Assembly: GCA_964035575.1 (NCBI GenBank)
Contig: OZ037882.1
Span: 1,116,001 to 1,180,000 of the forward strand
Reading direction: 5' to 3'
DNA length: 64,000 nucleotides
Source: Rhynchopus sp. YZ270_cl-10
Taxonomy: Eukaryota > Euglenozoa > Diplonemea > Diplonemida > Diplonemidae
Of the stretch, positions 42,505 through 52,294 are shown one piece after another. Positions within the stretch are counted from its first letter, which is position 1, and each line of letters starts with the position of its first letter. The notes beneath the pieces are model-generated. The model had not been told where the DNA came from. It saw nothing but the letters and a program-made list of their open reading frames with translations, and did not search any database. The translations under genes and the position numbers were made by a program.

Positions 42505-43703
42505 TTTTTTGGTCGATTTCGTTTTTTTTCCAAAGGGGGGACCCTTTGGTCGCCGAAATTCCCCAGCCAAATTTGGTCGCAAAATCGGCCGATTTTTCAA
42601 AAATCTCAAAAAAAAAAATTTTTTTTTTTCACAAGTGTTTTTGAGGCCTGCTCACTACACCCTAGGTACCCTTCTGAGACCAAAAAGTCAAAAAAAGCAT
42701 GAATTGGGCTGTTTTGAGCATCTAGAGTTTATTCCCCAGCCATTTTCTGTACCACCAGTGCACTTTGTATGGGCCAGCGCCTTGTCGAAAAATCGAAAAA
42801 TCTCAAAAAAAAAATTTTTTTTTTCGGGAAAATTTCGACCACTGAGGTGGGTCTTTGGGCACCAAAAAATGCAAAAAAAATGCAAAAATCGGGTGTTTTG
42901 ACCATCTGTGGTTACACAAAACACACTTCTGTGTACAAGCCTACACCAATACAGTGGTAATACAAGGCGATTTTTGACCCAAAAAAAAATTTTTTTTTCG
43001 CCCAAAATCGGGCGTGGTACGTCATAAAATGGCCCAAAAAATCCAAGGAAAACCTTCGATTGGGCAAATTATGAAAAAATTTTTCAAGTCAAATTTTCAA
43101 CCAAAATACGGTCATTTTGTTCACACAGTGATTCTACGTCATGCTAGCTTCCTGTGCAGAACTCCAGCAATTCACCAATGCCGGCATCTATCTTTCCATT
43201 ATCGCCATTGCACTTCGTTCACGCCATTGCACTTCGGTCATTTTGTGCATACCCTGTGACTGTGGTGGCTAGAGAACACGCACATGCAGACCCGTTCCTT
43301 GCAATTTCCAGTGTTGTGTTTATCAATGCATGCATCCAGAGGACCTCTGGTTTACGAAATCGTAGGCACTCCTGTGCAAAAATGAAGTCGGTTTTTGACC
43401 CAAAATCGGGGTGGGTGGGCCGTAATTTGCTCCAAATTTGGCCGAAAATTGGGATTTTTCTGAAAATTTTCATTGTGCCCAGCAAAAATCCTTGATTTTT
43501 TGAAGAATTTTCCAAAAAATATGCTATACCCCCTATGACTGGACCCAACTCCCCTCACCCTTTTTTTCCCCTAAAAAAGCCCCCAAAATTCCTACCATTT
43601 TTACCATTTTTACCATTTTTGACCAATTTAGGGTACCTCCTCTGTCTCATTATTGTCGGTGACAAATGAAACGATTTTACAGTAATCAATTCGGTTCATA
43701 ATA

Positions 43704-43816
43704 CAGTCATCCAACAAACGTTGGTGGGTAAAAAGGTTGGTGGGGTAAAAACAATTGGTGGATTTGGGGGAAAAAATTGGTGGGTTTTTACCCCACCAAC
43801 CTTTGTTGGATGACTG
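43704..43816. mobile_element. 113-bp MITE with TA target duplication
   Basis: CAGTCATCCAACAAACGTTG at the left and the complementary ...CTTTGTTGGATGACTG at the right, extended by GGTGGGTAAAA, flanked by TA on both sides (43702-43703 and 43817-43818). TA targets indicate a Tc1/mariner-type mobiliser. It lies about 90 bp upstream of a cyclase gene and could contribute to its promoter region. Confidence 0.8.
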
Positions 43817-43865
43817 TACTTCCAAACGCGGTTTGTTATAAAATAAGTCCCTCCACTCAAATCAC

Positions 43866-43904
43866 CCCCTCCACAGGAACACAGGTACACTAACGGGAGG
43901 GGAG
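43866..43904 (+). promoter_or_regulatory. Splice-acceptor-like leader of cyclase 1
   Basis: A pyrimidine-rich CCCCCTCCACAG ending at 43876, then a 28-nt leader to the ATG. The three cyclase genes are alike from CTCCACAG onward and unrelated upstream, so the homology boundary coincides with a putative splice or trans-splice acceptor. Confidence 0.5.
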
Positions 43905-46046
43905 ATGGGGATGCAGTGTCTCAATGGCGTGCTCTCCTTGGACGGGACACTGAGCACCAAACAGAAGGAGCTGCGCACACAGTTCTTCATCTTTGCCTGT
44001 GTGGGTTGGGGTGCCACTTCGTTGTCTCTCTTAGCATGGATAGAAGAACTAATAGCGGGACCGATCTCAATGGCAGGCACACTGGTGGCACTGCTTGGGT
44101 TCAGCATTGCGATCTGTGCAGTGCTGTGCAGGGTTCCGTTGACAACAAAGGTGGTGGTGGGCCCGCTGTACGTCATCACATGTGGACTGCTGATGTGGGA
44201 TTTGAGTGAACGCACAATTTCCGCTCCTCAGTGGCCGCTACTTGTGTTGATTGTCGACATGCTGCTTGTGATGCAGGTGCCCACACAGTACAGTCTGGGT
44301 CTTGTGTGTGTCATAGTGCTCTGGTTACTGCTGCTTGGTGTTGAGGAGAGCTTCAGGTTTGGGCTGCTGGACATTCCCGGGTTGCCTCGACAGGAGGGCA
44401 AGTACGGACGGCTGTATTACTTGGAGGAGAAGATTGCCTGTGAGACGCTGCCCTGCCCAGTTGGGTTCCCTACAACTCGCCTGACATGTGCACTGGCTGT
44501 CTTTTCGATTGACTTCATCGTGACGCGTGGCTTTGCACGTGAGGTGCTGAAGGAGCAGACATCAATGGAGCGGACGATCAACACCGTGCAGGAGATCGCC
44601 TCACTCCTGGCAAGGTACGACGTGGAGAAGGTGGCTGAGCTGCTGAAGGCGCATGAGGGTGACCTGCCTGAGGGGATGACAGATGCATTGAGGGGATTGG
44701 AGGAGAACCTGCGGAAGTACCGTCCCTACCTCCCTGCTGCGCTGTTTGAGGCTGAGGTGGATGAGGACGGTGTGCAGCAGTCGGCAGTGGCACCGCCTGG
44801 GCTTGACAGCGAGACAGCAACGATTGTGTTTACAGACATCCGTGCGTCGACGTCGATCTGGGAAAACGCACCTGAGGGGATGCGTGCTGGACTGCAGATC
44901 CACAATGCTGTGATGCGTGATGTGATGCGGATGTGTGGTGGGTACGAGGTGAAGACCATTGGCGACGCATTCATGATTGCCTTTGCATCCACTTGCGACG
45001 GTGTGGCGTTTGGGTTGCGTGTGCAGGAACGTCTGTTTGAAGCAGACTGGCCTGCGTCTCTGCTTGAGGATGCACCAATCTGCTGTCGGCAGGGGTCGCT
45101 GTGGGGTGGTCTGACTGTGCGCATTGGTGTGAACACTGGCCCTGTGACTGCGGAGCAGAACACACTGACGGGACGGACAGACTACTTCGGACACACAGTG
45201 AACGTTGCGTCACGCCTTGAGAGCACATGCACACCTGGTGCTGTGGCTGTGCCGTCTGACCTGTGGACGTCTGTGTCTGGGTCGTGCAGTGCTGTTGCTG
45301 GTGTGCCTGAGGCAGTTCACTTGAAGGGTGTGTCTGGGAGCACGTTGGTGTGCTGTGTGTGGCCTGTGTCACTTGGGGGACGAAGGCAGACACCACTTTG
45401 CGAGTCTTCTTCACCTAGGCGACGCTCCACTGCGAAGCGAGGCAAGAGTCGAACTTCTCAAACGTTGTCAACTTCGACAAGTAAGCGTTCGCTAGCTTCC
45501 TCCACGGAGCTCTCTCCGCGTTTGTTTACACACTCGACCCCCCAAGTCTCTGGCACTGTGGGAGTTGCACAGCTTGCAGTGGGTGACGTGGGACACAACA
45601 CAGCTTTCGCACAAATGAGCTTCGGACTCACAACACTGACGATCTCACTGGAGCAGAGTGGAGGGAGTCTGGTGACGCTGCTTGGGAACTGTGTGTGTGT
45701 TGGGTGGAACGTGTCGCGTTCTGCACCTGCACACATGGAGAACGCGATACGGTTTGTGCAGCGCATGTCTGTGAAGTCAGCACTTCACGGGGCTGGTCTT
45801 GCAAGCGGTGCTGTGCAGCACGGGGATGTTGGTGCACGGAGCCAGCGCTTTGTGACTGTGATGGGGGATGTGGTGCGTCGGAGTTGGGCGCTGTGCGAGG
45901 AGGCTGTGCGTGACGGGGTTGTGTGTCTGTACGAGCCTCCTGAAGGGACAACACTGCCGTCTGCACTTGAAGACGTTCTTGTCCAGCACAAGGGGTCTGG
46001 CTACAGAGTCGTTGCGTCGGACAACAAAGGGGATAACGTAATTTAG
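43905..46046 (+). CDS. Membrane class III nucleotidyl cyclase, probably adenylyl cyclase (copy 1)
   Basis: 713 residues. Six hydrophobic segments (about 28-46, 53-74, 83-99, 110-124, 130-146, 191-207) are followed by a long helix (210-250) of the type that pairs cyclase monomers. The catalytic domain (about 303-490) has both metal Asp residues (D311 in IVFTDIRAS, D354 in KTIGDAFM), adenine-selecting K350 and D426 (DYFGHTVN), and N433 and R437 of NVASR. The product is therefore predicted to be cAMP made from ATP at a membrane. A Ser/Arg-rich linker leads to a second cyclase-like domain (about 545-700) with HNTAFAQMSF, LGNCVCVGWNV and TVMGDVVRRSW, in which catalytic residues are replaced. The tail is DNVI. 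The start is the first ATG after the conserved leader. Confidence 0.9.
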   Translation: MGMQCLNGVLSLDGTLSTKQKELRTQFFIFACVGWGATSLSLLAWIEELIAGPISMAGTLVALLGFSIAICAVLCRVPLTTKVVVGPLYVITCGLLMWDLSERTISAPQWPLLVLIVDMLLVMQVPTQYSLGLVCVIVLWLLLLGVEESFRFGLLDIPGLPRQEGKYGRLYYLEEKIACETLPCPVGFPTTRLTCALAVFSIDFIVTRGFAREVLKEQTSMERTINTVQEIASLLARYDVEKVAELLKAHEGDLPEGMTDALRGLEENLRKYRPYLPAALFEAEVDEDGVQQSAVAPPGLDSETATIVFTDIRASTSIWENAPEGMRAGLQIHNAVMRDVMRMCGGYEVKTIGDAFMIAFASTCDGVAFGLRVQERLFEADWPASLLEDAPICCRQGSLWGGLTVRIGVNTGPVTAEQNTLTGRTDYFGHTVNVASRLESTCTPGAVAVPSDLWTSVSGSCSAVAGVPEAVHLKGVSGSTLVCCVWPVSLGGRRQTPLCESSSPRRRSTAKRGKSRTSQTLSTSTSKRSLASSTELSPRLFTHSTPQVSGTVGVAQLAVGDVGHNTAFAQMSFGLTTLTISLEQSGGSLVTLLGNCVCVGWNVSRSAPAHMENAIRFVQRMSVKSALHGAGLASGAVQHGDVGARSQRFVTVMGDVVRRSWALCEEAVRDGVVCLYEPPEGTTLPSALEDVLVQHKGSGYRVVASDNKGDNVI

Positions 46047-46314
46047 GATGGGGTATGTTTTTTTTTTTAAGACAACTGCCTTGCAAAGGTTGTAGGGGAG
46101 GAAATGAAAATATATTTGAATATGCCCGAATTTTTTGGTGTGAGCGATGTAAACACGACACAATTATCCACAGAAATTTTTTTAATTTTGTTCCTACACA
46201 CTCCGCAAAAATCCGGTGCGATCAACGAAAAATTGTTTTTCTGATTTCGTTTCTTTCTTTATCAGACTAGCTTAAACTCAGATAACAGTTTTTATTTTGC
46301 TGGATCACACATGG

Positions 46315-46460
46315 TTACAGGTACATGACGTTCATAGTGTCACGCGACACCCGCAGAAGCAGATCCCCCACGACACCGAGATCAGCATCGTCGAACACGA
46401 CCGCGAATACGTAAGACGCACCTTCAGGGGCGACGAGGGCTTGTCACGTTCATGCAAGTC
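46315..46460 (-). other. Conserved minus-strand coding fragment, second copy
   Basis: Reads APEGASYVFAVVFDDADLGV then VGDLLLRVSRDTMNVMYL-stop, the counterpart of the fragment at 237-425. It follows the cyclase stop by about 270 bp and points towards it. As there, the frame closes upstream and no partner exon is identified. Confidence 0.35.
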
Positions 46461-46485
46461 ATGGATTGTCCCGCTAGCCAGCATC

Positions 46486-46797
46486 TTAGTCATACTTGTT
46501 GTTAAGCACATCTGCGTTCTGGGCCCCAGGGGGGGAGTCCAAGCATGGGGGACAGCACCAGCCCGGCCCATCCATACCCGCAAGAAAGCGAGGGGTCTCA
46601 TTCTTCAGCACCCGCTTGACGCAACTTGAGTTCGCCTTCTTCCCGCAGGTGTGGCAGTTCGTAAAGATATGGTGCTTGACCTTGCAACCCCCGAAGACGC
46701 ACTGTGAATTGGGCGCTGCTATCACGGCGCCCGGCGCAGCTGCAACCACCGCAACATCACTCCAAGAGGCATGGTGCAACGTATAGACCGCAGGCAT
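46486..46797 (-). CDS. Small Cys-rich zinc-binding protein, possibly PHD-like
   Basis: 103 residues from an ATG at 46797. Cysteines and histidines are spaced CVFGGC-x3-HH-x4-C-H-x-C-x7-C, and then after a gap GPGWCCPPC. The W-x-C-x2-C end and CHTCGKK centre recall PHD or RING-like cross-brace zinc fingers, but the spacing does not match the standard PHD pattern. It would be a short nuclear adaptor if real. The frame ends just before the conserved fragment at 46315-46460 on the same strand, so the two might be exons of one gene; I found no convincing junction. Confidence 0.45.
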   Translation of the reverse strand: MPAVYTLHHASWSDVAVVAAAPGAVIAAPNSQCVFGGCKVKHHIFTNCHTCGKKANSSCVKRVLKNETPRFLAGMDGPGWCCPPCLDSPPGAQNADVLNNKYD

Positions 46798-46816
46798 AGT
46801 TCACAAGGAGAGCAAC

Positions 46817-46989
46817 AAAAGCTTTTTTAATAAAAAATGAACGAAGCACAAAAACAAGCGTGTGTGGAAGAAAAAAGAAAAGGGAAAAATATTTTTTCTG
46901 ATTCACAGTGGTGTTTATGTTTTGGGTACGGGGCGGAGAATAAAATCTGTTCGATAAAAGAAACGCAAGCTTTTTGTTTTATCTTGTTC
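46817..46989 (-). repeat. Diverged solo copy of the retroelement A repeat
   Basis: Complement of most of the 197-bp terminal repeat found at 52079-52275 and 56863-57059, with many more differences than those two show to each other. It is an older relic of the same family in the opposite orientation, with no internal genes attached. Confidence 0.75.
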
Positions 46990-47079
46990 AGCAAAATTCG
47001 ACTTGGGCATTTTCAAAATCAAAAAAAAAAATCACCCTTTTTAATTCAGGAACGCAAGAAAAGCGAAAATAAAATTGTT

Positions 47080-47335
47080 AAGGGCCATGTGGTGAACACA
47101 GAGGCCACTAGGGAAGGGATGCGGCTACAGGGTGCATCTCTGATCGTTGATGGCGGGAAGGGCTATGATGAGGTGGGGATGCTGCTTGGGGTTTCACAGC
47201 GCACCTTGATGAGGTGGGTGAAGCAGTACCGAGCTGGTGAGCGCAGCTTTTCGGACAAGCCATGGGAGGGGACGAAAGAGATCACCTCAAGATCCCGAAT
47301 AAGGTGGTTAAGCAGTGTCGGGACAATGTATTTTT
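47080..47335 (+). pseudogene. Helix-turn-helix transposase fragment (Tc1/IS630-like N-terminus)
   Basis: An open stretch reads EGMRLQGASLIVDGGKGYDE then VGMLLGVSQRTLMRWVKQYR, a classic HTH of the kind that starts Tc1/mariner and IS630-type transposases (GxSxRTLxRWxxxY). It stops soon after SDKPWEG, and no catalytic domain follows. The open frame upstream is only the A-repeat relic. It is a transposon remnant or a captured DNA-binding domain. Confidence 0.5.
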
Positions 47336-47389
47336 AGACCCTTTTTTGCAAAAAAGGGTTCTTGCAATGTAAATATTTCACCCCCAACA

Positions 47390-47819
47390 TAGGGGAGCCT
47401 ATACCGGTAATTTAGGCTCCTTTTGATTTTAAATTAAAATTTCTAAGTCTTTTTTGACCTACGACCCCGGCAATGCATTTTTTGGGAGTCTGTGTACTCA
47501 AATGAGCAAAAATTTAAACAAAATGCTGCCCGTTGACGCATTTAAACGCACATTTTGTTGAAAATTGTCATTGGATTTGCCTTTGCCATTTTCAATTTTT
47601 TTTGCAACTGACGCGCTGGAGAGGCCCTGGCCAAACATGGCGTGTTAGGGGAAATATATTCGTCGCACAGATTAGATCAGAGACCCCACCCGATATGTTT
47701 TTCCATTTTACCTCTTTTGTGCTCCGCCACCGACACTCCCGTTTTCTGTACTTCAGGCAATAATCATAAACCATCACACACTGACACAGTCCGCGTGTGC
47801 TGGAAACAATCAATTTTTT

Positions 47820-47860
<41 letters not shown>

Positions 47861-48568
47861 AGTGTCGGCAGGTGGAAGCGTGCAATGCAACAAACGGTCG
47901 AGATCTGATCAAGCGAAACGGATATATTTCGATTTTTTTCCAAAAAAAAAGTTTTTTTTTGAGCCCAAAACACCCACAAGGCCAATACCACCACACAGAG
48001 GTGGTTTTGAGGTGGTTTTGAGTAATAAAACACACTTTTTTTGGTATGATTTTTTTCATATTTTGCAGCTAAAAAGTGTCCTTTGTAACCTGGGAGTGAC
48101 AGGTACCTACTCAAGAAGTAAAATTCTGGTACTTTTCAGAGGATGTTCACCAGTCGCCTACTCAAAAAGTAAAATTCTGGTACTTTTCAGAGGATGTTCA
48201 CAAGTCGCCTACTCAAAAAAGTAAAATTCTGGTACTTTTCAGAGGATGTTCACAAGTCACCTACCGAGGAAGTAAAATTTGGGCACTTTTGGGAGGATGT
48301 TCAGGGGTCACATACCCAGGAAGTAAAATTTGGGTACTATTCCTTGAGGAACTGTACGGTTTATGTGGCGCTGTGACCCATTTTGCTCTATTTTTTGATG
48401 TTTTTGCATCTAAAGGTCAAAAAATGGCTCAAAAGTGCCTGAAACCCGGCGGAACGTGATTTTTGGTGTGGAATATAGGGTAGTTTCACATATTTTTGGG
48501 GTTTTTTGCCGAAAGGCGCCAAATTTTCCGAGCCAAATGAAGGAATAGCCGGTGCATAGGCTCCCCTA
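47390..48568. mobile_element. Non-autonomous TIR element, 1179 bp, 7-bp target duplication
   Basis: Ends TAGGGGAGCCTAT(A/G) and the complement, flanked by CCCAACA on both sides (47383-47389 and 48569-48575). Inside are a 38-nt poly-A run at 47821-47858, a tandem repeat and no gene. The terminal hairpin GGAGCCTA...TTAGGCTCC at 47393-47421 is part of the left end. The target length suggests a hAT relative, but this is uncertain. Confidence 0.65.
48100..48345 (+). repeat. Degenerate tandem repeat, about 60-bp unit
   Basis: Four to five copies of GTAAAATTCTGGTACTTTTC followed by AGAGGATGTTCAC and CCTACTCAAAAA. Similarity falls from left to right. Confidence 0.85.
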
Positions 48569-48672
48569 CCCAACACACTTTTATTCACGAGGTGAAAGCT
48601 GTCACGAAATTTGTCCACTTTTGCATATTTTTACAAAAGTGTCGCCAGGTGACATTAATTCTGGGACACACT

Positions 48673-48960
48673 GTATATGGGGGAAATATGGAGATATGGG
48701 CCCAAAATATCGGCCCCCATATGGGGGGTTTTCATCAAATATGGGGGATTTCCTACAGGAATATGGGGGAAATATGGAGATATATGGGGGAATATGGGGG
48801 TATTTGTATTGTATTTCACTGTAGTAACTAAGTCGAGGGTAGGGGAGTTATATAGGATATGTCCCCCTTTTATCCCCCCATATTGGGAATATGGGGGAAA
48901 TAATCCCCCATATTTTCCCCATATCTCCCCATATTTTAGGGCCCCCCCATATGGGGGGAC
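48673..48960. mobile_element. Imperfect palindromic MITE-like element (TATGGGGGAAATATGG)
   Basis: The left part is rich in ATATGGGGG and the right part in CCCCCATAT, with the first 25 bases mirrored at the right end. The whole could fold into one long hairpin. No clear target duplication and no gene. Confidence 0.5.
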
Positions 48961-48989
48961 AAGTATGATTAGTACACGGCTTCATCCCA

Positions 48990-49236
48990 GAGGATTCGTC
49001 CAGGTAACGACTGCACTTCCGTGTCCTGGCACATTGGTGCTGCAACTGTGTCATGTGTGCACACATCGCTCTACCACTACCTGGGGAACGCACCCGAGCA
49101 CGTTCGCAATGTTACTGCCCTGGGTGCTTCTTGCAGCACTCTGGCAGCCTATTTGGTACAGTTCTCATCTTACAAACGCCGCCATCTGTTGACTGTGGGC
49201 GATATTGTGAAGTACACAGGCCGAGCCACACGTTGA
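48990..49236 (+). other. Possible coding fragment, unrecognised
   Basis: The frame reads YHYLGNAPEHVRNVTALGAS then CSTLAAYLVQFSSYKRRHLL and TVGDIVKYTGRATR-stop. The balanced composition resembles a real protein end. No start or partner exon is evident, and the family is unknown. Confidence 0.3.
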
Positions 49237-49269
49237 GTCTACTGTCTGATAAAGCGGGTGTGACACAGC

Positions 49270-49690
49270 TGCTGCCTGTAGTCGATGGTGAAAGGTTTCG
49301 AACACATGGTCTGTCTTGGTACGACAGCTCCTGGCAGAGAGTCGCTGTCAGTCCTTTACAGGTAGTTGACGAGATGTTGCCAAGGTGCTTTTCTCGTAAC
49401 GCAGGTGTTGCACACTGCAGTGAGGATGGCGATGTGCAATCATTGCGAGTGCGCTTTTCCAAGCCTCCGCGAACGTCAGACCTCCCGTATCAGCATGCTT
49501 GTTCTGGTGAACACCCCCAAATCCCCATAACTCAAAATCATCTTCTTGTCGACGAGCGTGGGTCTTTCCAAGCCTCCAGTAACGTCGTGATGCGTTTCTG
49601 TGCGAGCTGCATGCTTGTTCTTGTGAACAAACCACCAAACCCAATAACTAAAACGATCCTCTTCTTGTCCCCTTTTTTGATATTTGTTGT
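49270..49690 (+). repeat. Dispersed intergenic repeat, copy beta
   Basis: Counterpart of 497-830, including the CAGAGAGTCGCTGTCA, TTTACAGGTAGTTGAC and CTTTTCCAAGCCTCC blocks. The last block is duplicated (49457 and 49565). It lies between the upstream fragments and cyclase 2 and ends about 100 bp before its ATG. Confidence 0.6.
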
Positions 49691-49792
49691 AAAATGTTTC
49701 CCTGCTTACCCTCCTGAAAGTCGTCAGCGTCTGCCTCCACTGCCCTCAATCCTCCACTCCACAGGAACACAGGTACACTGACGGGAGGGGAG

Positions 49793-51903
49793 ATGGGGAT
49801 GCAGTGTCTCAATGGCGTGCTCTCCTTGGACGGGACACTGAGCACCAAACAGAAGGAGCTGCGCACACAGTTCTTCATCTTTGCCTGTGTGGGTTGGGGT
49901 GGCGGATTGAAGAACAGATCGAGGCCCCAATCGCGCTGGCAGGGTCACTGGTGGCACTGCTTGGGTTCAGCATTGCGATCTGTGCAGTGCTGTGCAGGGT
50001 TCCGTTGACAACAAAGGTGGTGGTGGGCCCGCTGTACGTCATCACATGTGGAATGTTGATGTGGGATTTGAATGCACGAACAACGTCCCTTAATCAGTGG
50101 ACTCTACTTGTGTTGATTGTCGACATGCTGCTTGTGATGCAGGTGCCCACACAGTACAGTCTGGGTCTTGTGTGTGTCATAGTGCTCTGGTTACTGCTGC
50201 TTGGTGTTGAGGAGAGCTTCAGGTTTGGGCTGCTGGACATTCCCGGGTTGCCTCGACAGGAGGGCAAGTACGGACGGCTGTATTACTTGGAGGCGAGGAT
50301 TGCCTGTGAGACCCCACCCTGTCCAGTTGGGTTTCCTACATCTCGCCTGACAGGTGCACTGGCTGTCTTTTCGATTGACTTCATCGTGACACGCGGCTTT
50401 GCACGTGAGGTGCTGAAGGAGCAGGCATCAATGGAGCGGACGATCAACACCGTGCAGGAGATCGCCTCACTCCTGGCAAGGTACGACGTGGAGAAGGTGG
50501 CTGAGCTGCTGAAGGCGCATGAGGGTGACCTGCCTGAGGGGATGACAGATGCATTGAGGGGATTGGAGGAGAACCTGCGGAAGTACCGTCCCTACCTCCC
50601 TGCTGCGCTGTTTGAGGCTGAGGTGGATGAGGACGGTGTGCAGCAGTCGGCAGTGGCACCGCCTGGGCTTGACAGCGAGACAGCAACGATTGTGTTCACA
50701 GACATCCGTGCGTCGACGTCGATCTGGGAGAACGCACCTGAGGGGATGCGTGCTGGACTGCAGATCCACAATGCTGTGATGCGTGATGTGATGCGGATGT
50801 GTGGTGGGTACGAGGTGAAGACCATCGGCGACGCATTCATGATTGCCTTTGCATCCACTTGCGACGGTGTGGCGTTTGGGTTGCGTGTGCAGGAGCGTCT
50901 GTTTGAAGCAGACTGGCCTGCGTCTCTGCTTGAGGATGCACCAATCTGCTGTCGGCAGGGGTCGCTGTGGGGTGGTCTGACTGTGCGCATTGGTGTGAAC
51001 ACTGGCCCTGTGACTGTGGAGCAGAACACACTGACGGGACGGACAGACTACTTCGGACACACAGTGAACGTTGCGTCGCGCCTTGAGAGCACATGCACAC
51101 CTGGTGCTGTGGCTGTGCCGTCTGACCTGTGGACGTCTGTGTCTGAGTCGTGCAGTGCTGTTGCTGGTGTGCCTGAGGCAGTTCACTTGAAGGGTGTGAC
51201 AGACAGCATGTTGGTGTGCTGTGTGTGGCCTGTGTCACTTGGGGGACGAAGGGAGACACCACTTTGCGAGTCTTCAGCACATGCGAAGCGTAGAATGAAT
51301 CTTTTGAATTGTAGTTCGTTTGCTTCATCGACGGACATGCTTGCTGTCCCAGGGTCACACACACGTGAGATATCCGGCACTGTGGGAGTTGCACAGCTTG
51401 CAGTGGGTGACGTGGGACACAACACAGCTTTCGCACAAATGAGTTTCAAACTCACGACACTGACGATCTCACTGGAGCAGAGTGGAGGGAGTCTGGTGAC
51501 GCTGCTTGGGAACTGTGTGTGTGTTGGGTGGAACGTGTCACGTTCTGCACCTGCACACATGGAGAACGCGATACGGTTTGTGCAGCGCATGTCTGTGAAG
51601 TCAGCACTTCACGGGGCTGGTCTTGCAAGCGGTCCTGTGCAGCACGGGGATGTTGGTGCACGGAGCCAACGCTTTGTGACTGTGATGGGGGATGTGGTGC
51701 GTCGGAGTTGGGCGCTGTGCGAGGAGGCTGTGCGTGACGGGGTTGTGTGTCTGTACGAGCCTCCTGAAGGGACAACACTGCCGTCTGCACTTGAAGACGT
51801 TCTTGTCCAGCACAAGGGGTCTGGCTACAGAGTCGTTGCGTCGGACGACAAAGGGGTGCTCCAGGTGGCAGAGAGTCACTGTCAATCCTTTACAGGAAAC
51901 TAG
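49793..51903 (+). pseudogene. Membrane class III cyclase, copy 2, damaged near both ends
   Basis: The conserved leader and ATG (49793) are present, but about 22 bp are missing around 49903 compared with copy 1. This shifts the frame just before the first TM segment and removes most of it. From about 49910 onward the frame of the family is kept through TM2-TM6, the catalytic domain (IVFTDIRAS, KTIGDAFM, DYFGHTVNVASR) and the degenerate second domain. A start at a later ATG would give a protein missing TM1. At the 3' end the usual tail is replaced by KGVLQVAESHCQSFTGN, encoded by the intergenic repeat. The linker after the catalytic domain is unlike copies 1 and 3. It may be a pseudogene or a source for gene conversion. 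Confidence 0.75.
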
Positions 51904-51945
51904 CGAGATGATTTTCTTACACATGCAACGTAGGTGTGAAAGGCT
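51858..51945 (+). repeat. Dispersed intergenic repeat, copy gamma, left half
   Basis: CTCCAGGTGGCAGAGAGTCA to ACGTAGGTGTG matches the middle of the alpha and beta copies. Its continuation is found about 6.4 kb further on at 58341-58415, beyond the retroelement. It encodes the aberrant C-terminus of cyclase 2. Confidence 0.6.
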
Positions 51946-52078
51946 TTTGGAGGGTGTGGTACTCTGTGAGTATATTGCTTTAATGTTTCTCACTGTTCTG
52001 GTGTAGAGATTTGTATGATGGCGAGACTGGTGTGGCCCTTTTGGTCACGCGGGTTACACAGTTGTTGCTATTTTTTTT

Positions 52079-52275
52079 GAACAGGATAAAACAAAAAAGC
52101 TTGCGTTTCTTTTATCGAACAGATTTTATTCTCCGCCCCGTACCCAAAACGTAAACACCACTTTGAATCAGAAAAAATATTTTCCTTTCTTTTTTCTTCC
52201 ACACGCGCTTGGTTTTTGTGTTTCATTAACTTTTATCAAAAAGCTTTCCCTCCCTCCACTCCCTGCTTTTTCTTC
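52079..52275 (+). repeat. A1 terminal repeat of the retroelement
   Basis: 197 bp starting GAACAGGATAAAAC and ending CTGCTTTTTCTTC. Directly repeated as A2. Confidence 0.9.
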
Positions 52276-52294
52276 TCTTCCTTTCTCTTTCATT

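Larger units (their letters stand above)
38960..43640. mobile_element. Possible outer element with GGAGGTACCCTAA ends
   Basis: GGAGGTACCCTAA at 38960-38972 and its complement TTAGGGTACCTCC at 43628-43640 enclose the long-TIR element and non-coding AT-rich DNA. TCT is found on both outer sides but is too short to prove a target duplication. A 13-bp match alone is weak. The inner stretches 38973-39101 and 42505-43627 contain homopolymer-rich DNA with no gene that I can support. Confidence 0.3.

Noticed and set aside
44578-45414. Several minus-strand frames of 80-197 codons under each cyclase gene
   Set aside because: They mirror the GC-biased coding strand, are rich in Ser/His/Arg/Pro and show no domain. 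The same shadows appear under copies 2 and 3.
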